In this document: positions 1-12,486 of the stretch, one piece after another
Position numbering within the stretch: position 1 is the stretch's first letter
Layout: each line of letters starts with the position of its first letter
NCBI GenBank assembly: GCA_021014325.1
Contig: CM037462.1
Span: 682,001 to 746,000, forward strand
Source of the DNA: Plazaster borealis
Taxonomy: Eukaryota > Echinodermata > Asteroidea > Forcipulatida > Labidiasteridae
Length of the DNA: 64,000 nucleotides
Direction of reading: 5' to 3'
The notes under the pieces: generated by a model
Databases searched by the model: none
Seen by the model: only the letters and a program-made list of their open reading frames with translations
What the model was told of the DNA's origin: nothing
Position numbers and translations under genes: made by a program

Positions 1-611
1 AGGTTGTAGCCCATCTACTGAATGATTGGTTTTAGCCGGTCAGCGCCAGACTATCTCCAGTGCACCGAATCTAACCCCGCGCAGCCGGTTTTCGCACCTA
101 ATTTTCGCGTGCTGTCATCGATTATAATGGTCGCCCGCACGTCACTGCCAAATTTAATAACTGGGAGAATCAATTGAGATCTCGGGAGAGTGTGTTTTAG
201 AATGCAGAGCATCTTGGTACACTTATACTGGTACAGCTTGGATTTAATGGAAGGTGAAGTGGGAAGGTGGAATTGGGGAATCAAACTTATTTTGTACTGC
301 GCGTTCGTTTGATCGTTAAAAAAGAAAGGAAAAAGGCCTAATAACTGCCGCCTGATTGTGCAGGCAGCCATCTCTGTCTGTGAAAGTTACCACGCACTCT
401 GTCATTTCCTTCAGTGCAAAAAGCTGAAGAAGTTTTAAAGTGAATGCAAACATCAGTTTGGAAGCGTTTATTTAGTCTGCCTCTGTGGTTTCAAGCAACA
501 TATTTTAACCAATCAGTGATTATTGTGTGTACACCTTCCAACGACCCTCAGCTTAGTATTTACTAGAATTAAATCAAAGCATACGTTTTAACATTTTGAC
601 CAACACCTTCC
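1..611. other. Non-coding stretch, nothing identified
   Basis: I see no coding signal, RNA gene or repeat structure here. The 106-codon minus-strand frame between 51 and 371 has ordinary non-coding composition and no splice or motif support. Confidence 0.5.
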
Positions 612-960
612 TTTAAAGGGTCTGTATACGTTTGGTAATTACTCATAAAATCAATGGCAATACAAACTTACTTGGTAAGGAGTACAGCAGCTTCTGATAG
701 TGAAGCATTTTGAGAAACATTTCACTTTAATATGGTTATGGAAAAATATATCAGTTTTTACCCAAAAATATTTGAATCTGAGAAGCGTTACTGCAATAAC
801 GTTTCTCAGAGTGTGTATTCCAATTGCAGATTAATCTTCCTGCGTGGACATAACCGCTCCACATTTTCGCGAAATCTCAAAAACGCTACCACAATCTACA
901 ATTATATAGGATTGAAACAAACAGTGGGTTCCAATCACCAAACGTATACAATCCCTTTAA
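612..960 (+). mobile_element. TTAA-bounded foldback MITE, family A copy 1
   Basis: Starts TTAAAGGGTCTGTATACGTT and ends with the inverted form (AACGTATACAATCCCTTTAA), so it has terminal inverted repeats and TTAA at both ends. The interior carries the family-A core: an imperfect palindrome around GAGAAGCGTTACTGCAATAACG. Related copies lie at 21018, 25851, 29344 and 34828. It encodes no protein and is presumably mobilised in trans. The TTAA ends suggest a piggyBac-type target preference, which is inference. Confidence 0.85.
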
Positions 961-2562
961 TGAAAGAAAAATTGTTACAGTAGCTAGGACATACTTTAAA
1001 AACTGTGGAGATGTTAAAACAATATATATCAATAAACAACACTTTTAAGTTTCCACGTCTGATTTGATAGGACAGCTGTACCGCAACCAATGACTTTATG
1101 GAGTGAATGTTTCTATTTAAAACATCAATCATAGTGCTTTCATCGGCCCTCATTCTTATTAGTGATAACCATTTAAGAAACTAAGCCCGTTGAGGGTTTA
1201 CAAAAATGTTCAGTGATCTCAAGTGTAATGCAATATCCTTGAACGTTCTTCAAGGTGACTTACAACTCGAAGACTGTTTCCACTGAGCTGATATGGTATA
1301 CTTTTTAGCTCAATTAAGGACGGCAAGAAACGGGGTTGCATTTCAGACGGCTTGCGACGCGGATACAGTCAAGATGTAACAGAACCGGACTAAATTGAGC
1401 TATGTCATTATTTATTGTTGTGACATTTCCCTGATAACAAAGTATAGTGAGAAGGACGTCAGAGGCACAGCACAACCCCGGCACCATACTAGAGCACATT
1501 CAAAACGCTTACCCGTAAACTGAGTATATAACACTTTGTGCGGGCCATAGTGACAGCGACTGTATCCATATTATGAATAAAAATGGTGTCTCCTTCATCA
1601 ATGCACACGGGCGCGTTATTAAAGAGGTTCCCGCCCCAGCCCCATGGTAAATACAGACGGCCTACATACAGCGTCGGAAGACATGAAACTAAACTAGACA
1701 TCCCTATTCTATAATCAAATTATATACAAACAACCCATCGAGATTCACAATACAATGTTGTGTTACAATACATACTGCATGTAGCAGGCCAATTTTTTAC
1801 TAGTTTTCCTGAAGATTTGTACCTTTTCACAAATCTGTTTCACGCCCGAATAACCCGGCCACTTTTTAAGACATGCTCTTTTTCAGAATCACCATCTACT
1901 TCAGATTGTCATCTCTTGCATTATTCTTTCATTCTTGGCGGGAACCTTCGTTTGTTCTTCGTTTATATGACAATATCAAAACTTCAGTCTCATGTTTTAT
2001 TCACACAATGTACTTTAAGTGTGAAGGTAGAGTTCACAGTACTACAGGTGATTCTTATAAAGTTAGCAAATCATACGGAGAGTTGTCACTGATATCTCTT
2101 TATATACTCAGATTTTGCTGAGGGAAACTCTATAGTCTTAATACTTAGACTGGCTTTGTGTGGGATACTTTGGGTCTATTTTTAGGGTGTTTTGTGAAAG
2201 ACGCAATCAGTTCTGAAATGTTTTTTATACGGAAGATGGGATTCTTTGGGCACTTGGAAGACATTGAATAGAAAGTGGAGTTGAGGGCAGGAGAAGACGA
2301 GGTAGAATCACTCTCCTCATTGGTGGATAGTTTAAACAGCAGGCAGGACAGGGATTGGTATCTCTAAAAACATGACATCATAACATTAATGGCTGGCGTA
2401 CTATAGCGATAATCAAGGCAGACTGGCACCGTCTGAACGCAGAGAGACGGGTGTTTAGATATGAGACAAGTATAGAAGTCCAACGCCTTCTCTTCTAAGT
2501 TGGTAACACCATTCGTGTGTACCTTTATATCGTGCTGAATACTGGATCTCATTATGCCGAAT
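961..2562. other. Non-coding stretch, nothing firm
   Basis: Several overlapping frames of 60-110 codons occur (the longest is + 1760-2092). None shows a family motif, splice support or protein-like composition. No RNA gene or repeat structure was recognised. Confidence 0.4.
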
Positions 2563-2924
2563 AGACTTCCAGCCTCGGTTTGGTTACATTGACATGGATG
2601 GGACTATAACAAAAAAACAAATCAGACCTGTGACAGGTTTTGTGTGATCCGTTTGACTTAATCTTCCAAAACCAGCATGGTTTGGATGCTTCAACCTACT
2701 CTATAGGAGTAGCAACCTATTTGGAGATGCTCTTTAGACTTCCAGCCTCGGTTTGGTTACATTGACATAGATGGGAGAAAACAAAATGGCGGCACTATAA
2801 AAAAAACAAACCAAATCAGACCTTTGACAGGTTTTGTGAGATTCGTTTGACTTAATCTTCCAAAACCAGCATGGCTTGGATGCTCATACTCTAGGAGTTG
2901 CAGCCTATTTGGAGATGCTCTTTA
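2563..2924 (+). repeat. 173-bp direct tandem duplication
   Basis: Two adjacent copies (2563-2735 and 2736-2924) both begin AGACTTCCAGCCTCGGTTTG and both end with a CTATTTGGAGATGCTCTTT segment. The second copy has a short insertion near 2772 and a few substitutions. A degenerate relative of the first part (TTTGTTACATTGATTCAA) lies near 3340, so an older array may have existed. It carries no open frame. Confidence 0.85.
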
Positions 2925-3942
2925 ACAAACCAACTTTTAATATTCAAAAAAACCTCAACGTGACCATTCTTCCTCCCAGGGCGAGACGCTCCAAGGGCTG
3001 AGCGGTGTGTTTGTTCCAACTAATTAAAATATCTATGTCAGGGGAGCCTGGCCAGCCTTGATAGAACCTCAAAATTATTTAAGTTAGGTTCCTGTGGTGT
3101 ACTTAAGGTCATGTTCTAGTTCCGCAAATAGTCTGGAAAACAATTAAGAAATGTTGTCGTCTTGAGAAAATAGTGTCCGATAAAAATGTGTCATGTTTTA
3201 CAATAGTACAGTTGAATCTGGTTTCTCTAATAAACTTTTGATATGACGTATTTGATCTCTGTTGTGTTTCTAGACTTAGATACAAGTAATGACTAATGGA
3301 TTATATTTAACCAAAACTGGACCAGACTGTTTCCTTGACTTTGTTACATTGATTCAATCGTGGAAAACAAAATGGCTTCTTGAAAACATGGCGCTAATGT
3401 GGAAAGCATAATGTCTGCTTCCACTTGCAATTGTTGTGATTATTTCTTTTACTGTTTGAAGGTAATCACTGCAAATCGCCAAAGCAAAAATCAGCATGGT
3501 AACCAGTCACAATATACACCACATAGAATGTTAGCTAGTAGCCTGTTCTTTCCTAGCAAGAGTTTTGGTGCTAGTAATTGTGTATGCTTAAATATCCATA
3601 TACAAATCAGGACAAGAAGAGTTGCAACGAGGCCTATATGAAAGTGAATGGCATTCTAGTTACGTAAAACAATATTTCGAAGTGGCAATGTATATATAGG
3701 CTAGATATATAACGGGTCCATTTCACGGCCAGTGTTCTGTGTTTTGTTTAGATCGCTCCGCTGACTTTTATCTCTGACTCAGATGACAATCTACGATCTC
3801 TAGATATTATCGCCAGGAGGGTGCAACTGACGATAGAATATTTACTGCGACGTCTGAAAATAGAAACGTCATACATGGGAATTATAGAAAATGCCGCTTG
3901 CAAGTCGTGGTCGCACTGCTGGGTGCAGTTATCAGTTCAGTA

Positions 3943-4066
3943 TTAAACACAGAATGTCACGGCAACCACATTGCTCCCGGCCACCACCCCGTAGCAGTAG
4001 GTCAGGATGTCATGTAGGTTGATGACCATATTTTGACATACCCCGAGCCATGGCCCCGTCACACAG
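3943..4066 (-). CDS. Candidate 3'-terminal coding exon, unknown protein
   Basis: Read on the minus strand, the 40 codons before a TAA stop have a strikingly protein-like composition with four cysteines. Residues include TGPWLGVCQN, then a hydrophobic segment with HDILTYCYGV and a Cys-Val C-terminus. It is preceded by a good acceptor: a T-rich tract with CTAAT, then ATCAG, the AG lying at 4068-4067. The frame is closed by a TAA just upstream of the acceptor, so the open stretch coincides with the proposed exon. The first base completes a codon begun by the exon at 4636-4530 (2 nt + 1 nt). I do not recognise the family. A small cysteine-containing, possibly secreted, C-terminal domain is only a guess. 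No convincing poly(A) signal was seen downstream on the minus strand. Confidence 0.45.
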
Positions 4067-4529
4067 CTGATTTATAATTAGAAAAACAAGAACTCGATAT
4101 TTCATTTAATTAAAAATTCATTAATGTCCGTCTAAATAGAACATCGTGTGGGAGAAACCGAAAAGTTCAGTTCGTATAGTAAAAATGATTATCCAGAAAC
4201 TGTAAAATGTAGACTATGCTAACGCCCCAGTAACCAGTCCAACTATATGAAACGTTGATATTCATGATCTTTTGCTTTCTAAAGAGGTATCAATAATCCT
4301 TTAGAGATTGATATCTAAGACTACAACCCACAGGCCACCATCCCACCCGGCTGTAAATGAAGGACAAATGTTAAAACTCCGATTCATGGTCAATTTGTGC
4401 CAATTTTGTAGTAATTTTGTAACCGGAGATGGCGATGTAGCAACGAATACGGAAATTTATTATAGAGACATGTTAAGCTCAATCAGAGCATGCGACGTGC
4501 TCCTCCGGTACCCCACCTGCATAAGTCAC

Positions 4530-4636
4530 CTCAAGTCCGTTATTCCTGTCAGATCATTAAACACGTTAACTGCGTCACCTGTCTTCATTTCCGACACTTG
4601 TTTGAATTTAGAGTTACCGTCTGCAGTGAAGTTCAC
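4530..4636 (-). CDS. Candidate internal coding exon upstream of 4066-3943
   Basis: The minus-strand frame is open from 4657 to 4530 and reads as a mixed, protein-like sequence (contains VNFTADGNSKF and TGDAVNVFNDLTGI). It ends at a GAG|GTGACT donor (intron first base 4529). The 463-nt intron then joins the exon ending at 3943 with matching phase. The 5' boundary is uncertain: the AG before GTGAAC at 4636 gives phase 0 but has a weak pyrimidine tract, and other AGs are available nearby. The longer plus-strand frame at 4308-4682 lies opposite and is judged a shadow. Family unknown. No earlier exon could be placed with confidence. Confidence 0.4.
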
Positions 4637-4779
4637 CTGCCTTGGCCACACAGTGTCTTACCCCCCTCACTACTGCCATTAGTATGCAGAGTTTGGGCGC
4701 GTCTGGGTTGCTCCTCGAGGGGTTGGGTTTCACTCTGGAGGAAATTGTCCGGGGATGAAATGCGATACTTCAGAGCGGA

Positions 4780-4805
4780 GGGGGCGGGCGGGCGGGGAAG
4801 GGGGG
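4780..4805 (+). other. G-quadruplex-forming G-run cluster
   Basis: Five G-runs of 5, 3, 3, 4 and 6 bases are separated by one or two bases (C, C, C, AA). This satisfies the usual four-run G4 rule on the plus strand, with an i-motif-capable C-run strand opposite. It also contains GGGCGG Sp1-like boxes. It lies just upstream (minus-strand sense) of the candidate exon at 4636-4530. Confidence 0.7.
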
Positions 4806-4989
4806 TGTTTTTGTGAGAGGTGTGGGTTGCTTTTCTGTTTTGCACAATATCCGCCACTGTACGGACGCACCATGATTGAGGTGTTGACTGATTGACCATC
4901 CAGCCATTTCAATAACCCCCCTTCACCAAAATATATGACTTTATTCAGGAAAACATCAAGGGAGGGGGAGGTACACCCTCTATGCTTAC

Positions 4990-5480
4990 GGAGCAGCCAT
5001 TTCATAAACACTGCTAACCGTAAGCAAAGCAAAAGGTATGCTGGCTTGCTAGCGGTTTTTGTAAGCAGATAAAGTGACGCAACAATACAAATCCATTGTG
5101 AACGCGCACAAGCGCTGTGAAATATTCTCGAATGTTTTTGAAATACACTTTAGCTAACCTTGTTTTTCTGCTATAGTAAGCACAGCAATTTTCTTAACGG
5201 TAAACAGCTATATGATTTTGTGCTAACTGTGCGATATCCATTTCATAGCTCTGCTAACCGTAGGCCCAGTAAGCATGCTAACCTTCTGGCATTTACACTA
5301 GGCAAATAACTGACCCATAATAAACGCACAAGCTAGCCACCTTTCTTGCTAACCAGCTAAATACGTTTGGGTTTAAGCAAGTTTATTTTTCCCTCCTAAA
5401 CTAAGCAACTTATCGTAAGCAACTCAATGAAATTGGTCCCGGTATAATTGCACAATTCTCAACGTGTTTAACCAGCACAA
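4990..5480. repeat. Degenerate repeats around GCTAACCGTAAGC
   Basis: The segment CATTTCATA...CTGCTAACCGTA occurs near 4999 and again about 240 bases later near 5239. Shorter variants (GCTAACC, GTAAGC, TTGCTAACC) are scattered between and after. It looks like an old, decayed tandem or clustered repeat with no coding content. Confidence 0.4.
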
Positions 5481-8400
5481 ACTGATGTAAGCTACCCAAT
5501 CAAAGTTTTAAAACAAAGCTGTTGTTTTCTGAAAACATTTTTTAAATTTTTTTTTTAATATAATGCCATCCACTAATAGCTTCGTGATGTTTGCGGAGAT
5601 CTTCATATTCCATTGACAGATGCAACTTCATCGCCGTTATATTTCCGGAGCGTAATTGCTTTCGGTTTGTTTGTCCTTGTGTTTCCAGAGCCTAATTGCC
5701 CCCTATATGGTGATCATTTTTCTGGTTAATGAGCTGTGTGTATGTCATCTCGTTAAATATTAATAAACTATGGATGTTATGTAATTTGCAATAATAATAT
5801 TAAACAAGAAAAGGAAGACTCATTAACATTTTGATGAAATCTTCATTTCATGTCAACTGCTGAGTCACTTTGTGTACACACAAGAATAAGAGAGGGAAAT
5901 AAAGACAATGTACGGAAATACAGTACATGGTTTACGTATAGGGCAGAAAAGTTATAACGAATGAGCTAGACACTCATTGGTAGTGGTAGAAACCTTGTCT
6001 CCTTGGAGAAGCTATCCGCTAAATACCAGACTCCTTCTGACACGAATAAAACGAGAGGAAACAAAACCCGATTTTGTCTTAAAGTCAACACAGTAAAAAG
6101 GCAGTATTACTAGGTTAAGCCGAGAACACTCCATGGGACGCCCTGACGGGTAAAGGGAAATATGAGGCCTAATAGACATTGCTGCGACTGTTTCACATTT
6201 AATGAAAGTTAAACAGGAGAATAAAAAAAAACAAGAGGGAGAAAGAGACAGATCAAGAAGAAGGGAAAAAAAGACTGATGAATGGGACAACATTCATTGT
6301 TTTTCTCAACAATAGCCCTTTTTGTGTTTGTCATCAGCCTAATCAGAAACGACAATTTCAATTCCTCAACGCCACTCATAATTAATCCACAAGGTTTGAC
6401 ATAATTACTTCTTAGTAATAAAATAAAAAAAACCCAAAGTGACCCGACATCCTCACTATTGCCTCCAATTATTTGGTTGCCATAGCTATCATCAAAAATA
6501 GATGGGTAGTCTCATCCCTCAACTTCCTCTGTTTTGATCACAACTTCCGGCAACGATGCCCCGAACCTTTTCTCTCCGATCACAACCCTGACATCCCCCT
6601 CCCCATGCATCTCACCGTGCTATGCTCTTATAGGTTGCCATCCGGCTCGACTTGATGACATCGTCAATTAACCAAGCAAAGAAACTTCCCGACACCGTAT
6701 AGCTTATCGTACACACTGCGAGGATGGTTCAAATAACAACTTTATCGCCACTTTCTGCCCCTTCAATATGAAAGCAATAACCGCATGTGTCACTCTGCCG
6801 CCACCAACCCGTCACCCAATAGGCAATAACAAATAATATTATATTAAAGGCATAGAAACATTCAACGCTCAAATTCTTAAGGGCTTCAACAGAAAGAGAT
6901 AACCATGTTGACATGGAAAGTACTATGGCATAGAAAATTTGTACACAATGTACGAGCAAGGGGACTGAGAGTATATACAACCCCCTTCCTCGGGGTGTTC
7001 TGTCTTTCAGTAACAACCTTGGTGCGGGGATCGATGTAAGCAGAGATTGTGGTTGAAGGAAAACGTTGGGTTGTGGGGTTGCCACAGGGGTTGAGGTAGC
7101 TTGCTGGAATAGCTTCTCTTTAGGGACTTCTTGTAGTGTTGATTACAAGAAGAGAAAACTAAATAAGACGCTGGGAAATGGAAATGAACCAAACAAGAAG
7201 GAATTGTTTTGCATCTCTTTGCATAGGTTCCCACAGTAGGCTTACACCCACACCCCAGCAACAACTACAGCAACAACAACAACACCAACGAAACAAAAAA
7301 GGAAGAAATGAACACGTTCTACAGCTAACGAGATTAGATTATAATCTATTCAGACAAAAATAGCAAACACATTTTATTTTTCTAAGCACATTATTCCTGA
7401 ATCTATGGTATGGTTTTCTGTCATGCTTAAGAGAGCCTGCCTGCACCTTGTGATCGGGAGGTTTTGCATCGAATTATTCACAACAATGTAATCTCCGGTA
7501 ATCTGAATTTGACGGATTAAAGAAAAAAGTGTGAATGTAAATATTATAGATAAGAGTATCTTATCAAGAAATAAGCAAATGCACAAAATAATGTGGTAGA
7601 TAAATACCCAAGGTAATATAAATAGTTTTTTAAACAAGAAGACCTTTCTGATTATTTGTGCAGGGTAAGTTCCCAGGTTTACGTAAAAGATTCACCATTT
7701 TGTCGAGTTCCCTGTGTCAAAAGCCATATTCATTTCAGGACGAAGAAACACCTGACTATTTTTGGTGTGGATTTATAGGTTGTTTTTTCCCCACCACATA
7801 GGTAGTTTGAAGCTACTATCCCCCCGCCCCCATACCCGTTAGGTTGACACGAGCCCCGGGCCCCGTGTTTGGTTGACAAACTTATTTCTATGGAAGGTCA
7901 ACAAACTTTAAAAACATGTACAATACCCCCGATGAGATATTTACACATTATTAAAAACTTGTATTTTGCGGTCAAAAACGAAACTTCCTCGTATCAGTTG
8001 AATCTTAACATTGTAGGTGGGTAAACAAACTTGAATCTTGTGGTTGGTTGACAATCTTTTCACTTCTAATTCAATCGATAACATCCCTCTTGCTGTTGAA
8101 GAAGAAAACCACTACTCCGAAGCTGGTTGATAAGAATGTCTTCATGTTGACATTTGGCAAACAGAGTGCGGTGTGATGCGATAGCAAATCAAGTCGACAA
8201 CTTCAGAAAGTAAAAGCGTAGGAAGGCTTTAATACGATATCCATGACATTCAAAATACTGCATCCAAGTCAGTTGTATTGCTACAATCAGGCAGCCTTGA
8301 AAAAAAAACGAAAAAGAAGGGAGTGGAGGAAGTTGCAGCAAACTGCTTACTAACCAAAATGGCCTGTGGTATAAATGCAACAAGCGCTAATGGCACCACG

Positions 8401-10069
8401 CTTCAACCCTATCAAATACATTGAGAAAGACACCACCAGTGTCGAAGAGAGAAGTAGTTACCGCTTTTGGCAAACATTGAACAGGAATCAAATCACTGAT
8501 GTACCTTAAGACACGCTTTTGGTCGAACGAAACTCGTTGTAATCAGGTCACTGGTACGACCAAACTCTTCAATCATTAAGAGAAATTGGGTTACACAATC
8601 AAAGATAATCCACACAACTCGTTAAGAACTCGTCATCCTCAAATTCCAAGTCTTTAATTTTGCATAGCAACCCAATACATAAAGTTGTACACACTCTAAG
8701 AAAAACCCAATCGCTCCTGAAATAACTCGAGTCAAATTTCGGAAGGGACTATATATTTTGTTTATCAACCCCGGACTTAGACAGGAAGATTGACCAATCC
8801 GGTCAAATTCCAGTCGGTCTAACGGGACTAACGTGGGACCAAAATCAACATTTACTCGGAAGACTTCTCGCCTATGACGAGTATGGTCGGACTCTGCGAG
8901 ATGCAATTTTCATTTCGGGCTATTCCCTGGAGTAAAATGGATGGGATAAACAATAATTTATGATAATTTCGGATATACTCAAATCCAGGATTAAGTAAGT
9001 AATTAATCGATTGTCGTAAAAAGCCAGGAAGTTCGATTTGTCTTTCGTTTTTATCTGTATCTTATTAGTTATAACTGATAATACATGGATTTGATTATCC
9101 TCCAATGGTAGGAAAGCAAATAGCGTTTGGAGGCTGGAAGATCAGTTTTTTAAATTAATAATCAAGCGGCCTTTTTCAGATCACCCGTCATGTCTGTAAT
9201 GTCTATGCTGTTTCGTTGGTCTCAGTCTATCTTGTTTAGATGGCCGACGTCCTCGCCAACTTAGGACTCTGGAGTGAACTACTTCTTCTGTTTCAACTAA
9301 AAAGGTGCATCTTAGAAGCCATAAAAAAGCCATTGAAAACTCCTGAGCTGGGAGAACATTAATCTGAAATATCTGCTTCATTTTGAGACGATACTTTGTT
9401 TTTCTGTGTATAGATTTGGAGTTTGTTTTACATAATCTGTAAGTATTTTTTAACAGTCGGATAAAAGAAGAGAAAAAATAATCGAAAATGCTAAACATAA
9501 TCCTGAATGGCCATCTAAAACAACAACAATTATTATTTCGTTTGCCAAAGATTTGACGCATAAGAAAACTGCACAATAAAAGTCTACGGAAATATGGCTA
9601 TAAGTATATTACCTTAATTTGTTAAAACAGGAGGATGTACAGGTTTTAGATAGAAAGCATTTCAGTGTTGATTTTTTTCATCACTTGTGGTTAGGCTCTA
9701 GACATCCATGGTTCAATCTGTTAAGTTTTGCTATCAACTTTAAGGTAAAATTAGGTCGGTCTCAAGGTTGATCCTTTCATTTGTTGTTCTTTCTTTTTTC
9801 TGTTTTGCCTCTACACAAAAAGTATCTATTCCGGCAAGCCCGCAAGAAACAAAAAATGAGGCGGCTTTTTTGTAAGTTAAGTTTAATCATTTCTCTGCAA
9901 GTGAATGAGTGCATATAATGCAACGTAGGGGTTCAAAAACACCCTAAAAACTACATATTTTCCAGATTATCGAAAGTAACCCACCTTGATTGTTCGTATT
10001 CGTGTTCTTGTTTCTTTTCCACAACGATCCGAATTGATATTTTTACACGTTCTTAACGTGACCTACGCA
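5481..10069. other. Long non-coding stretch, low-complexity patches only
   Basis: No gene or mobile element could be supported. Visible items are a short CAA-rich run at 7258-7290, purine-rich DNA at 6210-6280, a small GGGCCC-type palindrome near 7850, and a repeated GGTTGACAA word at 7870-8060. The 131-codon minus frame at 9181-9576 has a basic C-terminal half, but no motif I recognise and no splice support. Confidence 0.4.
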
Positions 10070-10680
10070 CCCGAATTACGAAACGCATAATTAGCACAAA
10101 CACACATTGTGCGCTAATACGGCGAAATTGTCATCATTAATTATTCATGGTGACAAAACACCGCAAACTTACATGGTATAACTTATATTGTACGCCAATA
10201 AGGGAAACTGAATAATTCATGATTAGGAAACACCAAAATTAGCATAAACACACATTGTGCGCTAATACGGGGAAATCGTCATCATGAATAATTCATTATG
10301 ACAAAACACCGCAAATTTGCATTTTACAACTTGTATTGCACGTCTATACGGGAAACTGAATAATTCATGATTACGATACACATACATTAGCATAAACACA
10401 CATTGTGTGCGAATACGAGGAAATCATTATTATGACGAAACGCCACAAACTTACAAACCACATACCTTACATTAGCATAAACATACATTGTTCGTCTATA
10501 CAAGGTAAATATTCCACGAAATATGACGAAACCTAAGTTAACATGACCTTAAATTGTGCGTCAATTTCAGGAAAAACATATATCATAAATGATTCATGAC
10601 GACGAAGCATCGCGAACCTTACAAACCACTTGCAATAGCATAACAAAAGTGCACCAGTTAAACAATGAGCAAGATATATA
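10070..10680 (+). repeat. 148-bp tandem array, about 4 copies
   Basis: The word TTAGCAtAAACACACATTGTG recurs at 10091, 10239 and 10387 (period 148) and, truncated, at 10472. Each unit also carries AATAATTCATGAT and a CAAAACACCGCAAAC segment. Copies decay toward the right edge. No open frame of note. Confidence 0.85.
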
Positions 10681-11322
10681 TAAATAGGCTAATTACTAAT
10701 TAGTGTTTTGTATCTATATTTCAAGGAAACCTCAAACGAAAGGTATAATTTCTCCAACATTTTCGCTGTTTCTTCGTAACCTACGAATTTGTACGCTGGT
10801 TTATCATAGACTTTCTAGGTATTTGCCTTGGTTTTTGAAGGGTGACATCGAAAGAGCGCCACCAACGGCAGGATTGAAGCACATTACCAAAATTCAAATG
10901 TTGTGGTCTATTTTATTGATATTAGGAAATAATATAAAGACACGCCAACAATGACAATACTCTCTTACCACATGAAATATTCAAATGTAATTTTTTTGTT
11001 TTGTTCTTAAGTTAATCCTATCATTTTGTTACAAGAAAATAAGATTATTATTCGAATAATGTTAGGGCGATGGATACATGTTCTTATTACAAATGCTTAT
11101 GTGAGACCAAGTTTATGACGGCTATGCTCTACAGTAGAGCTCTTATTTGATGACTGAAAGCAAGAACAGACCCAAGGAAGTACCCCACTCCGACATACCC
11201 CGTCCGTTTGAAAAATTCTCGGGGCAACGGATTGTCTGCAATCAGGGTCATTTTAAAAGAAAAGTCAGGGAAAATGTAACTTGTTTCTTGTTTGAATGTT
11301 AAGGGTCGTGTCGCAACGCAGA

Positions 11323-11457
11323 TCACAGACAAGCGCCTCGCGAGGAGGTCGTCGACGACAAATCCTCTATCTGGAGATCCGAGACGTCTTTTAAGATGTT
11401 TCCACTTTTCTTTAGAGTGTCGTATTGATTGTGCGTTTCCGACCGGGTGCTTCGGTA
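11323..11457 (-). CDS. Candidate C-terminal coding exon, unknown protein
   Basis: On the minus strand a T-rich tract followed by GATCAACAG can serve as an acceptor (AG at 11459-11458). It is followed in phase 0 by 44 codons and TGA. The peptide is hydrophilic and rich in Ser, Thr, Asp and Lys. It begins YRSTRSETHNQYDTLKK and ends SSRGACL, and resembles the cytoplasmic tail of a membrane protein. An overlapping minus frame (11129-11503, 124 codons) is also open, so the region is simply stop-poor and the call is weak. No partner exon was located. Confidence 0.25.
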   Translation of the reverse strand, partial: YRSTRSETHNQYDTLKKSGNILKDVSDLQIEDLSSTTSSRGACL

Positions 11458-12449
11458 CTGTTGATCCGGCGGTGTAAAACAAATCACGCCTTTCGAAATC
11501 CACGATTCTTGAGTATGATATTGATGATCAATATTGATAGTCTGCGCATATCTTATCAGAAAATTTATGACTAACAGCAAACACACTTCCTGCATCCGTT
11601 GATCGAAACAAATATATTAAGGTAGGACCCATAAGATAAGCCTTAAAACGGACAGGTGTCCAAATAACTTCCTTTCCAATGCCAGCCAAGTTTAACTGTA
11701 TCAGATAATTTTCACTATTGTTTAATTTTTTAATTTTTGTATGCAAGTTCGTATTGAAATAACAGTCTGTTCCCTTTTCATAAAGTGCGAATGACACCCG
11801 TTGTCATTGCGCATAAACAGGGAATAAGACAAAGTCCAGAGTGTGATAAGTTATACATATTTTGTTTCAAACTGGTGTCAAATCAAACCGAGCGTAAAAC
11901 AAACCCGTCCTTCACTCCTTAGTATGTAGCCTACTACCTGAACACAAGGTTGTATTGTGGATTTATTGACTCAAATGTACGACAGATAGAGTAACTCAGT
12001 TGTGCTCTTCCTTAAAAATATATATATATCGCTTCTGCACGCATAAAGCATTGCTCAATCATTCTGAATACAATCGACGAAGGATTAATTTTTGCTCACA
12101 ATAAAAACCAAGCAATTTGAAAAAAGGGCATTCATACGAACCTAAAAGCTAACCATGTTACATTTAAAAAGACTCTTGTAAAAAACCAATCTGGCACTGC
12201 AAAACAAGTGCGTCCCTGAGACCAACTCATTACATAGAATTTAATAACTATACAACAACGTGGATTTTTGTTGTTGGAATCCCTGCACTGTTTGATGGTA
12301 CAATGCGAATGTTGATTGCCAACCGAAACGCAAAGAAAGCGACGTTTTCCCTCTGGAAAAGAGCCATGTATTTCCCCCTAATTACAATCAAGGACAAGGT
12401 ATAGGACAAGAATATATTTTTTTGCGTTGACGGAGCTTTCCCTGCCATT

Positions 12450-12486
12450 GGTTTGTTTGTTTGTTTGTTTGTTTGTTTGTTTGTTT
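12450..12486 (+). repeat. (GTTT)n microsatellite followed by poly-T/poly-G
   Basis: About nine perfect GTTT units run into TTTTTTGGGGGGG. Confidence 0.95.

Noticed and set aside
1760..2092. 110-codon plus-strand frame
   Set aside because: No recognisable domain, no splice context and random-like composition.
9181..9576. 131-codon minus-strand frame with basic C-terminal half
   Set aside because: No motif. The N-terminal half is Phe/Cys/Arg noise. I considered a gag-like or chromodomain tail but the key residues are absent.
10070..10680. Considered as a CRISPR-like array
   Set aside because: Units are contiguous 148-bp tandem copies that decay along their whole length. There is no short repeat alternating with unique spacers, and the context is eukaryotic.
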